The translations under genes were made by a program, and so were the position numbers. From CAWJFP01 sp963842155 (lineage in GTDB: Bacteria > Pseudomonadota > Alphaproteobacteria > JACZXZ01), in NCBI GenBank assembly GCA_963842155.1, contig CAWJFP010000039.1:27386-91385 (forward strand): a stretch of DNA of 64,000 nucleotides, given 5' to 3'. Under the pieces are notes generated by a model. The model was given only the letters and a program-made list of their open reading frames with translations. It searched no databases and had not been told where the DNA came from. Shown here one piece after another: positions 1 through 8,041 of the stretch (its first letter is position 1; the number at the start of each line of letters is the position of its first letter).

Positions 1-224
1 TCCGCCGCCTGCAAGCCGAGGGCTTCGAAACGCGCGCAATAAAATGGAACATGCTTGCCGGCGATGGCGAGTATTTGCGCCAGACGGCGATCTTGTTGGG
101 CGAGGAGAGTCTCGGGCGCGGCAAACTCGTTTGCGATCAACGCAGTGAACCAACGACCATCGGCATTTCCGGGCCGCAATCGCCAACGGGACAGCTCGGC
201 TTCCTCTTGGGCACGCGTGCTCAT
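1..224 (-). CDS. PaaK-like AMP-forming ligase, N-terminal fragment (runs off the window)
   Basis: An open minus-strand frame starts at the ATG at 222-224 and is still open at base 1, so only about 74 codons are visible. The translation contains HVPFYCARFEALGLQ, which resembles the N-terminal signature of phenylacetate-CoA ligase/CapK-type adenylate-forming enzymes (usually HVPFYRRxFxAAGL). The ATP-binding and acyl-binding core lies outside the window, so the substrate cannot be judged. It lies downstream of the DUF2877 gene on the same strand, with a 158-bp gap. Family assignment rests on this short stretch only. Confidence 0.55.
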   Translation of the reverse strand, partial: MSTRAQEEAELSRWRLRPGNADGRWFTALIANEFAAPETLLAQQDRRLAQILAIAGKHVPFYCARFEALGLQAA

Positions 225-382
225 GGCGCGACGGAGTTATTGACCCAGACTATCGACCGCTGTCCATGCGATCGACCAACCAGCCTGTCCTGCACGGAAT
301 TCCTGGCCAAATTCTTCATCGATATCATCGTTGTCGCATTGTACCACAAGCGCGCGGGGAACGATCCGCCGGCCGTCAATAG

Positions 383-1207
383 TCAATCCGAATGCAATCC
401 GACGCGCAAGCCGGCGAGGAGATCCCAGCCCGACGAATGGCCGAGGACGGCGAGCGAGCGCGCGGCAAGGAGGGCGCCCTCGCGCTCGCCCGAGGCCAGC
501 GCCAGGCAAAGCGCATGAGCCGGCGCGAAGCTCATGCCGTGCGTGGCGTCGACGAGGATTGCCGCGCTGACGCGGCCGGCGCGTAGCCGCGCCTCTTGGC
601 GCAGCAGTTCGCCCCAGGCCTCGACGCGCGTGGCGCGCGCCGGCAAGGCTACGGCTTGGAGCCGCAGACCGAGATGGAACCCGGCGAGGAAATCGTCGCC
701 CGAGGGCGTCAGGCCGGGGCCGAGGCCGATCAAGCGCCGCACTGCCTCGCGTCCGGCGACGAGGTTGTCCGCCGCCGCGCTCTCGCGCAACAAGGCGATG
801 CGCAAGGCGGCATCCTCGAGCGGAAATTCCGCGCGCGCGCCCGCGAGCCAGACGCCCAAGCCGCGCGGCGTCGCTTCTGCCAAGAGCGACGCGGCGAGCC
901 TCTCTATGCGCTCGCCGAGTGCAAGCGGCCCGCCCGCGATTTCCCTCGGCCAAGCGGGACGCCAAGGCGCCAGACCGTGCAGTGCGAAATGCACCTCCCG
1001 CCAATCGGCCGGCAACGCGCCTCCGAGCAGGACCGAGCGCGGATGGAGCAACGCGTCGCCGCCTCCCGCCCAGATGATCTCGGGGCCGGCCTCGAGATAA
1101 GCGGACTCGCGTAAGGCGGCGACGAGGCGCGCCATGCCGCGCGACGCGGCCAAGGCCTCGAAGGCGAGGCAGCCGATATGGACGGGGCGGAGCGGAGGCG
1201 GCGCCAT
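383..1207 (-). CDS. DUF2877 domain protein (AllH/YlbF-like)
   Basis: The 274-residue protein starts at the ATG at 1207; a longer frame upstream is Arg-rich and looks non-coding. The C-terminal half has the DUF2877 hallmark GLGPGLTPSGDDFLAG and ends in LGHSSGWDLLAGLRVGL. Family knowledge: the E. coli member (YlbF/AllH) is encoded with FdrA and YlbE in purine/allantoin catabolism and has been linked to oxamate carbamoyltransferase. No FdrA or YlbE homologue is in the visible flank; the next gene downstream is a PaaK-like ligase fragment. The family call is firm. The reaction is inference. Confidence 0.8.
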   Translation of the reverse strand: MAPPPLRPVHIGCLAFEALAASRGMARLVAALRESAYLEAGPEIIWAGGGDALLHPRSVLLGGALPADWREVHFALHGLAPWRPAWPREIAGGPLALGERIERLAASLLAEATPRGLGVWLAGARAEFPLEDAALRIALLRESAAADNLVAGREAVRRLIGLGPGLTPSGDDFLAGFHLGLRLQAVALPARATRVEAWGELLRQEARLRAGRVSAAILVDATHGMSFAPAHALCLALASGEREGALLAARSLAVLGHSSGWDLLAGLRVGLHSD

Positions 1208-1611
1208 GCCCGTAAACCTAGGGGAGCCGCCCGCGCCGATGCAAATTAGGCGGGAATATCCCCTGCCGGCGCGACGTTCGGCCTCGCAGCTGCGGCTCCG
1301 TCGCCAGGCGCCGTTCGACGCCGGTCGCCACAACTCCTAGGCGAGGTACAAAGAGAACGACTCTCGACCACAATATTTCGTGGGAGCGGTTCAAGAGGAC
1401 CCCTACATGAAGTCGAAAAATTGACGCCGCAACTCCCCGCGAGAAAGGATTTCGCGCGGCGGAGATTGACCAGGCTCAACAGTGAACGGACTCGACCGCA
1501 GCTCTACAAGAGTTACGCAGATATTTCACAGAGCGTTCATGGAATGTAGTCTTCGCAATAACATTCACTATTCCGATGTTTCGGTAGACAAGCAGTGCAG
1601 CTTTTTATAGC
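1208..1611. other. Intergenic region between divergent genes
   Basis: This 404-bp gap lies between the DUF2877 gene (minus) and the PilZ-methyltransferase gene (plus), so it should carry both promoters. The right half, from about 1500, is AT-richer. A 77-codon minus-strand frame here has no recognisable motif. I see no convincing RNA, repeat or -35/-10 pair. Confidence 0.5.
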
Positions 1612-3138
1612 ATGGTTAACTCTGGCAATAAATTTGCCGTGGGGGAGCCCCGCAGAGGGCCAAATTGGGCAATGGCTGAAATCGCGCACTACGAGGACCT
1701 TGCCGGCGCGGAAGGCAAGCTGATCTATTACCGGCCGCAACGCTTCACGGCGCGAGAGATTTACAAGCAGATCGTCCCCAGCCTGCGCGTCAACAAGATG
1801 CCGTTCGTGCTGCATGATCTGAGCATCAGCGGCATGGCGGCCTGCACCGAGGTCAATCAGAGCCCCGATGCGGAGATCGGCGAGGAGGTGCCCGTCCTCC
1901 TGCAGCTGGGCGACACGGATCTCTATCGCGGCAAGGGCCGCGTCACGCGCGTCGAGCCCTTCTATGCGCGCACCAAGATCGCGCTCAGCCTGACCAGCGG
2001 CTATATCGACATCGCGAAGACCATCGCCGACCATCAATCGGCCCTCTTCAAGGTCTCGCTCGAGAAGAGCCTCGCCTTGCGCACCGACCTCTTGAGCGCC
2101 GAGTACCGCACTCTCGTGGCCGACCTGCTGCGCTTCTTCCGCCAATATCGCCTGCCGCTCGAGCAGCTCGAGAGCAACCTGCCGAAGGGCGGCGCGGGCC
2201 AGGAGGAGCAGATGATGCGCGTGCTCGCGATCTGCGAGGATCGCGCCTTGCCCGAATGGCGCCGCCTCTGGTTCCGCGCCAATGAGCTGGTGGCCCCCAT
2301 CATGAAGGACGAAGAGACGCTCAAGGCGACGAAGACATTGACCACGCTCGTCATCACGCCGGAGTTCGTCGAGGGGCCCGTCATCCGGCGCAGCTACGAG
2401 AAGCCGCTGGGCTATCCGGGCGACTACGAGGTGATGAACATCATCTACCGCTGGCGCTACGAGGGGAAGACGATGTTCGGCCAGCTGCTGCATCGGCTCG
2501 GCCTCGACGTCGCAGAATGCATCGCCATGCGGATGGTGATGATGCAGCAGACGATCGCCCAGGTGCTGGCGGAATCGCCGGGGGGACAGGCGGTGCATGT
2601 CACCAACCTCGCCTGCGGCCCCGCGCAAGAGGTGGTGAACTGCCTCAAGATCCCGGCCTTACCGGCGCCGGTGCGCTTTACCCTCGTCGATCAGGACGCC
2701 GACGCGCTGTCCTACGCCTATCAGCAGACCTATCCCGAGGTGGTGCGCCATCAGGGCCGCGCCACGATCCAATGCCTGCATGTGTCATTCAGCCAGCTCA
2801 TGCGCGCGGGCAGGCTGTTCCGCCGCATGCCCGACCAGCATCTCATCTATACCGTCGGGCTGCTCGACTACCTCTCGACCGTGCGCGCCCGCGCGCTCAT
2901 CGCCGATCTTTACGGGCAGCTTTCGGACGGCGGCATGCTGGTCGTCGGCAATATGCGCGACACGCCGACCGGCATTCTCTGGCCGCTCGAGTTCATCTGC
3001 GACTGGAGCCTGATCTACCGCACGGAAGAGGAGATGCACGAGCTGGCGGCCGGGCTCGACGCCGCGAGCGTCGAGGTGCGGCCGGACCCGACGGGTCGCG
3101 TCTATATGCTCTTCATCCGCAAGCCCAAGCGGGCCTGA
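1612..3138 (+). CDS. PilZ-domain protein fused to a SAM-dependent methyltransferase
   Basis: 508 residues. The N-terminal part (about 30-130) is PilZ-like, with DLSISG near residue 70 matching the D/NxSxxG half of the c-di-GMP motif. The RxxxR half is not evident, so c-di-GMP binding is doubtful. A central helical segment (about 140-300) leads to a Rossmann methyltransferase with motif I LACGPAQEV near residue 332 and FTLVDQDAD as the acidic end of strand 2. Similar proteins are often annotated as extracellular-factor (3-hydroxypalmitate methyl ester) biosynthesis enzymes; the substrate here is unknown. MAEIAHYEDL at 1672 is an alternative start. The gene is convergent with a membrane histidine kinase. 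Confidence 0.75.
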   Translation: MVNSGNKFAVGEPRRGPNWAMAEIAHYEDLAGAEGKLIYYRPQRFTAREIYKQIVPSLRVNKMPFVLHDLSISGMAACTEVNQSPDAEIGEEVPVLLQLGDTDLYRGKGRVTRVEPFYARTKIALSLTSGYIDIAKTIADHQSALFKVSLEKSLALRTDLLSAEYRTLVADLLRFFRQYRLPLEQLESNLPKGGAGQEEQMMRVLAICEDRALPEWRRLWFRANELVAPIMKDEETLKATKTLTTLVITPEFVEGPVIRRSYEKPLGYPGDYEVMNIIYRWRYEGKTMFGQLLHRLGLDVAECIAMRMVMMQQTIAQVLAESPGGQAVHVTNLACGPAQEVVNCLKIPALPAPVRFTLVDQDADALSYAYQQTYPEVVRHQGRATIQCLHVSFSQLMRAGRLFRRMPDQHLIYTVGLLDYLSTVRARALIADLYGQLSDGGMLVVGNMRDTPTGILWPLEFICDWSLIYRTEEEMHELAAGLDAASVEVRPDPTGRVYMLFIRKPKRA

Positions 3139-3363
3139 GGCGCGCCCACCGCCCCCCGCTCTCCGCTGCGCCTCCCTCTGCGCGCGGAAAACCGCGTCGC
3201 ATTTCGGCGCCGGCTCGTCGAGACGTCGGCGCCCAGAGCGTTTTCACATCGAGTGGAAACGCGAAAAGCCCGAGGCACCGCGTATGCGGTGCCTCCACTT
3301 GTCTCGCGAAAAAAATGCGGGCCGGTGGCCCGCAGGCGCTTGAGCGGCCGGAAACAAGATATG

Positions 3364-3398
3364 CTAGAGCGATTCCGCGTGAGCGGATATCGCTCTAG
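3364..3398. terminator. Hairpin between convergent genes (CTAGAGC-type palindrome)
   Basis: A 10-bp outer arm (ctagagcgat / atcgctctag) plus a 5-bp inner arm (tccgc / gcgga) with one bulged T form a stable stem-loop that overlaps the stop codon of the histidine kinase. No long T tract follows. It could act as a bidirectional terminator. The same CTAGAGC...GCTCTAG theme recurs at 27570-27727, so it may also be a dispersed repeat. Confidence 0.5.
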
Positions 3399-4834
3399 GC
3401 GCTGCGCGCGATGGCGTGAACCGGCGCCGCATCGGCGGGCCGCTGCAGCCTGATCACGCGCTCGGCCGGCAGGCACACCGTCATCCGCGTACCGATACCG
3501 AGCTCGCTCTCCAGCAGCAGCGTGCCGCCATGGAGCTCGACGATGCGCTTCACCAGCGGCAGGCCCAGCCCGGTGCCGCCATGCTTGCGGTTATGGGCGC
3601 TCTCGACCTGGACGAAGGGCTCCAGGATCTTCTCCAGATCGTCATGCGCGATGCCGATGCCCGTATCCTCGATGCGGACGCGGCAGCCCTCGGCGTCGTT
3701 CTGGATCGAGATGACGACCGCGCCGCCGGTGAGGGTGAACTTGATCGCGTTCGAGACCAGGTTGATGAGCACCTGGCGCAGGAGGCGGAGATCGGCACGC
3801 AGGATGGGTTGCTCCTTCGGCAGGCTGAAGGCGAGCCGCACGCCCTGCGTCGCCGCGGTGTTGCGGAACATTCGGATGCAGCCGTCGACCAGATCGCAGA
3901 GGTCGACCTCCTCCTCGGAAAGGATGAGCTTGTTGGCCTCGGCCTTGGCCAGATCGAGGATGTCGTTGATCACCGAGAGGAGGTGCGTGCCGCTGCTGTG
4001 GATGTCGTCGACATAGCCCATGTAGCGCTCCGAGCCGATGGGCCCGAAGATCTGCAGCTTCATCACCTCGGTGAAGCCGATGACGGCGTTCAAGGGCGTG
4101 CGCAGCTCGTGGCTCATGGAAGCGAGGAACTCGCTTTTCGCGCGGTTCGCCGCCTGTGCCTCCTGTCCCAGCCGCTCGGAGCGGACCTTTTCGAGGATGA
4201 GGAGATGCGTGTTGATGAAGTTGCGCCGCCGGTAGAGCTCGTGCGTGTAACTCGAGAATATGCCCACGGCCAGGGACGCGCTGAAGAAGAAGTCGTTGTT
4301 GATGAGGATCGCTTTCGGGATATGCGCGACGAGTATGGCGCCCAGCTGGTACAGCAGGAAGAGCGAGAGCGAGAGCAGCGCGGCGTAGAAATGATCGAGG
4401 CGGATGATGCTGGAGCAATAGATCACGACGAGGATGAGGCCCGCGTAATAGAGATAATTGGCGGGCGCGGGCATGATCGTCGTCATGGCGAGAATGCCGA
4501 AGCCCGATGCGAAGCTGCCGACGGCGAGGAAGAACTGCGAATAGCGGATGAAGACGCGCGTGTAGGTCGCGACGAGCACGGCAACCAGGATGGGGCAGAC
4601 GATGCCGTAGCGGATCAGCCAGATGCCCGGCAGGTCGTCCGGCACCATGTAGGTGTCGAGAATGCCGAAGAGCGCATAAAGGACTGTGCCCAGAACAATG
4701 GTCAGCCGAATGAGCCGCATCGAACGCTGCAGCTCTTCGGTCACGAAATGCTTTTCGATCTCGCGATCGTGGAACTTGAGCGTGATCGGACTATACTGGA
4801 CCGAACGGCGCGTCTCTTCGCTCTCGGCCGACAC
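3395..4834 (-). CDS. Membrane-bound sensor histidine kinase
   Basis: About 479 residues. The frame is open further upstream to 4981, but that extension is Arg-rich and has no good ribosome site. The GTG at 4834 follows GGGGAAG and is my preferred start. Six hydrophobic segments occupy roughly residues 45-200. A HisKA domain follows with SHELRTPLNAVIGF (His near 240), then a HATPase_c domain with LINLVSNAIKFT (N box), DTGIGI (G1) and GGTGLGLPLVKRI (G2). There is no receiver domain and no adjacent response regulator, so the partner is unknown. The convergent PilZ-methyltransferase is a candidate functional neighbour only by position. Confidence 0.88.
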   Translation of the reverse strand: MSAESEETRRSVQYSPITLKFHDREIEKHFVTEELQRSMRLIRLTIVLGTVLYALFGILDTYMVPDDLPGIWLIRYGIVCPILVAVLVATYTRVFIRYSQFFLAVGSFASGFGILAMTTIMPAPANYLYYAGLILVVIYCSSIIRLDHFYAALLSLSLFLLYQLGAILVAHIPKAILINNDFFFSASLAVGIFSSYTHELYRRRNFINTHLLILEKVRSERLGQEAQAANRAKSEFLASMSHELRTPLNAVIGFTEVMKLQIFGPIGSERYMGYVDDIHSSGTHLLSVINDILDLAKAEANKLILSEEEVDLCDLVDGCIRMFRNTAATQGVRLAFSLPKEQPILRADLRLLRQVLINLVSNAIKFTLTGGAVVISIQNDAEGCRVRIEDTGIGIAHDDLEKILEPFVQVESAHNRKHGGTGLGLPLVKRIVELHGGTLLLESELGIGTRMTVCLPAERVIRLQRPADAAPVHAIARSA

Positions 4835-5030
4835 GTCTTCCCCGCTATCTTTCTCAACCTTGCCAGGCTCCAAGAAAAAATAGCGCCCTAATCTTAATGA
4901 AAGGTGACCATGGCGCCGCCGTGCGCGGCCCGGCTGGGCTCGCGGGAAAGCCCGTTTCGCCGTGCGCCGCGCCCGCCACAAGGTTAATTTTTCCCGAAGG
5001 CGCTCATGCCGAGCGGGGAGGTCCCCGATT

Positions 5031-5837
5031 TCAGCCCAGGCGGGCGAGAAAGGCCGCGATCGCCGCGTTCACGGCCGCCGGTTGCTCGACGGTCGAGCTA
5101 TGGCCGGCGCCGGGGATGCGCAGGAGCTCGGCACCCTTGATCGCGGCGGCGATGCGCTCGGCCTGGGCCGGCACGGTGGCGACGTCCTCCTCGCCCACCA
5201 GGACGAGTGTCGGGGTCGCGATCTTGCCGAGCTCGTCATGGATGGCGGGGCGCTCGAGCACGCCGTTGAGCGCGCGCCAGATCGAGCGTCGATCGGTCGC
5301 CAGAATCTGCGCGCGCCAGGCCGCGCGGTCCGCGGCGCGCGCCGGATCGGCGAGCACGCTGCGGCCGAAGAGGATCGGCATCACCGAGGGCAGCACGAGC
5401 CTCGTGCCGAGCCAGCGCGAGACAAAGGCCATGAGCCTGTATTTCGGCTTCCGCCCGGGAGGCTCCGCGTCGGCCGTGGTCTCGAGCAGGATGAGCGAGC
5501 GCAGGAGCTCGGGCCGGCGCGCGGCCAGCCGCATGCCGACGAAGCCGCCCATGCTGAGGCCGCAGAAATGCACCCGTCCGAGGCGCAAGGCGGCGATCAG
5601 CTGGGCGGCATCGTCGGTCAGCGTGTCCATGTCGATCGAGCGCAGCGACGACTCGCCGCTCTGTCCCTGGCCGCGATGATCGTAGGCGACGCAGCGATAG
5701 CGGCCCCGCAGCGCCGCCACTTGCGGCGCGAACAGCGTGGTGTTCCAGAGCAGCCCATGGCTGAACAGGATGGGCTCGCCCTCGCCTCCGCTGTCCTCGT
5801 AATGAAGCTCGGCGCCGTTGATGCGGATCGTCGTCAT
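5031..5837 (-). CDS. Alpha/beta hydrolase
   Basis: 268 residues from the ATG at 5837. Motifs: ILFSHGLLWN (oxyanion-hole HG), YDHRGQGQS, nucleophile elbow GLSMGG (Ser near residue 95), acidic GEEDVATVP and catalytic His in IPGAGHSS. This is the full triad of a soluble hydrolase of the 3-oxoadipate enol-lactonase/haloperoxidase type. The substrate is not deducible. It starts 5 bp after the FabZ-like gene ends, on the same strand, so the two are probably co-transcribed. Confidence 0.85.
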   Translation of the reverse strand: MTTIRINGAELHYEDSGGEGEPILFSHGLLWNTTLFAPQVAALRGRYRCVAYDHRGQGQSGESSLRSIDMDTLTDDAAQLIAALRLGRVHFCGLSMGGFVGMRLAARRPELLRSLILLETTADAEPPGRKPKYRLMAFVSRWLGTRLVLPSVMPILFGRSVLADPARAADRAAWRAQILATDRRSIWRALNGVLERPAIHDELGKIATPTLVLVGEEDVATVPAQAERIAAAIKGAELLRIPGAGHSSTVEQPAAVNAAIAAFLARLG

Positions 5838-5842
5838 GGGCG

Positions 5843-6307
5843 TCAGGGAAGGGCGCTGCGCTGATCGAGGATCATGGCCGTGAGATAGGCTTCCGCCACG
5901 AGCGCGCCGGCGACCCACGCCTTGCCATGCACCTTGGAGGTGGGACCGAAGGCGCGCTCCTTGACGAGATGGAGCAGCATGACGTCGCCCGGGCCGACCG
6001 GCCTATGGACGCGGAATTTCTGCAGCCCCATGAAATAGATGTACTTGCCCGACCTGTCGCCGCCGAGGGTGTGGATCGCCGCCACCGCGGCCGTCTGGCC
6101 CATCGCCTCGATGATGAGCGTGCCGGGGACGAACAGCCGGCCGGGCGGCAGGCCGCGGAAGAAGGGCTCGTTGACCGTCACGTTCTTGACGCCGACGGCA
6201 CTCTTGTCCGGGACGACGTCCTTGACGTGATCGATCATCAGGAAGGGATAGCGGTGCGGCAGCATCGCCTTGATCTGGTCGAGATTGAACTCGACGGTCG
6301 GCCCCAT
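5843..6307 (-). CDS. FabZ-like hotdog protein lacking the catalytic histidine
   Basis: 154 residues from the ATG at 6307. It reads like 3-hydroxyacyl-ACP dehydratase FabZ: LPHRYPFLMIDHV, NVTVNEPFFRG, VPGTLIIEAMGQTAA, and a hotdog-length tail. Where FabZ has FFxGHFPGxPxxPG, this protein has FFRGLPPGRLFVPG, so the catalytic His of the GHFP motif is Leu. The catalytic Glu of EAMGQ is kept. It is not in an lpxD-fabZ-lpxA setting and pairs with an alpha/beta hydrolase. Classical dehydratase activity is therefore doubtful. It may be a binding protein, a thioesterase-like enzyme or an inactive paralogue. Confidence 0.8.
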   Translation of the reverse strand: MGPTVEFNLDQIKAMLPHRYPFLMIDHVKDVVPDKSAVGVKNVTVNEPFFRGLPPGRLFVPGTLIIEAMGQTAAVAAIHTLGGDRSGKYIYFMGLQKFRVHRPVGPGDVMLLHLVKERAFGPTSKVHGKAWVAGALVAEAYLTAMILDQRSALP

Positions 6308-6481
6308 TCCCCCGCTCCCCTCCGGCCCAAAACCGAGCCGGGTCCGCATTGCACGGCCTGGCGCCCCCTCGCGCCATGGCCGGCGAGGGAACCTTCATTT
6401 CGCCAGCGGCATTGAGTTAAGCATCAAACGCGGCGTAAGCTCGCATGCAGCGTTCGATCCCCAAGCGATGGAGCATGGGCC

Positions 6482-6946
6482 ATGGCGATGCGCTTGCCTT
6501 CGAGAGCCGCTACGGGCCGGCTTGCAATCGCGGCTTTCGGCCTGGCGCTCGCCGCTCCGGCCGCCATTCCGCTCGGCTCTGGGGCCGAGCTCACCGTCAC
6601 CGTCGAGGGGCTGCGCAACGCCAAGGGCAATGTCGAGCTCTCGATCTACAACGACCCCGCGCAATGGCCCGACAATCCGACGCCGGACCATCATCAGGTC
6701 AAGCCGGCTGCGGAGGGCAGCGTGACCTTCAAATTCGATCTGCCGCCCGGCACCTATGCCGCGGCCGGCTATCATGACGAGAACGGCAACGGCAAGTTCG
6801 ACAAGAGCTTCCTCGGCCTGCCCGAGGAAGGCTACACCATGTCCAACAACGCCAGGCCCTTCCTCTCGGCCCCGGCCTGGGGCAAGGTGGATTTCCCGCT
6901 TCCTGCCTCGGGCGCCTCGATCACGATGAAGATGATCTATCCCTGA
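6482..6946 (+). CDS. Secreted DUF2141-type protein
   Basis: 154 residues with an N-terminal signal peptide (Arg-rich start, then AIAAFGLALAAPAAI). The mature part has the DUF2141 pattern: LTVTVEGLRNAKGNVELSIY, then PGTYAAAGYHDENGNGKFD (a Ca-loop-like DxNGNGxxD), then a short tail ending MKMIYP. Family members are small periplasmic or outer-surface beta-sandwich proteins of unknown role. It is monocistronic as far as can be seen, divergent from the FabZ-like gene. Confidence 0.78.
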   Translation: MAMRLPSRAATGRLAIAAFGLALAAPAAIPLGSGAELTVTVEGLRNAKGNVELSIYNDPAQWPDNPTPDHHQVKPAAEGSVTFKFDLPPGTYAAAGYHDENGNGKFDKSFLGLPEEGYTMSNNARPFLSAPAWGKVDFPLPASGASITMKMIYP

Positions 6947-7325
6947 GCGGGGCGCGAAGCGCGCAAGCCTCTTGTCGCTTGCCGCGCGCCATGGTACAGA
7001 CTACGGGATCATTATTTCAAATAAATCGACCAGCGGGGCGGTCTAGAAGAGCAAAGCCCCGTTATACGGGGATCTACAGCCAGTGGAACGGGGAATATTA
7101 CTTAAGAGCAGGACTTTATTCTTGGCGGCTGCCTGGAATCCTGTCGCCGTCTCCCAAAGAGGCAAACTAATTCCCCATGACGGCTCCCCAGGCGACGAAC
7201 CAGAGACGAACTAGAGAAGCGAGGCTGGGCGGGGGGCGAAGCCCCGCAACCGGCTCCGAGCGGAGCGACCAAATCCTTCTCCACGCCCGGAGGCGCGGGC
7301 CTGGAGCCAACCAGGAGGCATTCGA
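6947..7325. other. Intergenic region with several short hairpins
   Basis: 379 bp between two secreted-protein genes. It contains ccccgttatacgggg (about 7066-7080), ggggggcgaagccccg (about 7230-7245) and other short GC stems, and ends in a good ribosome site (aggagg just before 7326). The hairpins may be a terminator for the upstream gene or leader structure for the downstream gene. I do not recognise a known riboswitch. A 63-codon plus-strand frame at 6979 has no recognisable motif and I do not call it. Confidence 0.4.
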
Positions 7326-7949
7326 ATGTCACGCAAGCTTCTCTTCGGCCTGACGGCCGTCGCCGCGGCCGCCCTCGGCCATTCCGCATTCGCCTGCCAA
7401 GGCAGCAAAATCCTGTTCGAGGACAAGTTCGCGACGCTGAATCAAGGCTGGGGCCAGGACCAGAACGTCTCGGTGGCCGGCGGCAAGCTCGTCGCCAAGG
7501 CGCCGGACACCAATGGCGACCATATCCTCTATCAGGGAAACGTCTTCCCAGATGCGGGCGTCTGCGTCACCGAGGATTTCGCGGCGAGCCCTGATCCCGC
7601 CAACGCGGTCGCAGGCGTCGTCTTCTGGGCGGTCGACGATTCGCATTACTACGTGCTCGAGATCTCGGCCGACGGCAGCTGGGCGGTCGCGCGCAAGCTT
7701 GCCGACAACCGCTGGATCCTGCCCATCAAGTGGAACGCCAATCCGGCGGTCAGGAAGGGCCTCAATACGCCAAACGAGCTCGAGGTGCAGACCAAAGGCA
7801 ATAATGCCGCGCTCTTCATCAACGGCACCAAGATGGGCGAGGTCTCGGGCCAGATGCCCGACGGCGGGCAGCTCATCGGCTTCTTCTGGCAGGGCGTGAA
7901 CGGTGGCGAGACGCGCGTCGAATATGTCGACGTGAAGGTGACGAACTGA
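7326..7949 (+). CDS. Secreted protein of unknown function, possible concanavalin-like fold
   Basis: 207 residues. Signal peptide MSRKLLFGLTAVAAAALGHSAFA with a likely cut before CQGS. The mature chain starts ILFEDKFATLNQGW, then alternates beta-rich stretches (GVVFWAVDDSHYYVLEIS, NELEVQTKGNNAALFINGTKMGE) and ends TRVEYVDVKVTN. This layout is typical of LamG/DUF1080-like beta-jelly-roll domains. A strong ribosome site (aggagg) precedes the ATG. A remnant of a paralogue follows immediately downstream. The function is unknown. Confidence 0.75.
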   Translation: MSRKLLFGLTAVAAAALGHSAFACQGSKILFEDKFATLNQGWGQDQNVSVAGGKLVAKAPDTNGDHILYQGNVFPDAGVCVTEDFAASPDPANAVAGVVFWAVDDSHYYVLEISADGSWAVARKLADNRWILPIKWNANPAVRKGLNTPNELEVQTKGNNAALFINGTKMGEVSGQMPDGGQLIGFFWQGVNGGETRVEYVDVKVTN

Positions 7950-7951
7950 GG

Positions 7952-8041
7952 GCGCTTCCGCTCGTCGGCTTCTATGGGTGGCAGGACGAGACCAAGGGCG
8001 CCGCGAGCATGGAATTCACCGACATCAAGGTGGCCAATTAA
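7952..8041 (+). pseudogene. C-terminal remnant of a paralogue of the preceding secreted protein
   Basis: Directly after the stop at 7949, the frame from 7952 to the TAA at 8039-8041 reads LVGFYGWQDETKG, then MEFTDIKVAN and stop. The tail of the gene just upstream reads LIGFFWQGVNGG, then VEYVDVKVTN and stop. The match in order and spacing suggests that a tandem second copy has been deleted except for its last 30 codons or so. It overlaps the stop codon of the convergent AraC gene. Confidence 0.65.

Noticed and set aside
1246..1479. Small minus-strand gene in the intergenic region
   Set aside because: No ribosome site, family motif or compositional support.
6947..7325. Riboswitch between the two secreted-protein genes
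   Set aside because: Several short hairpins are present but I could not match any known riboswitch core.
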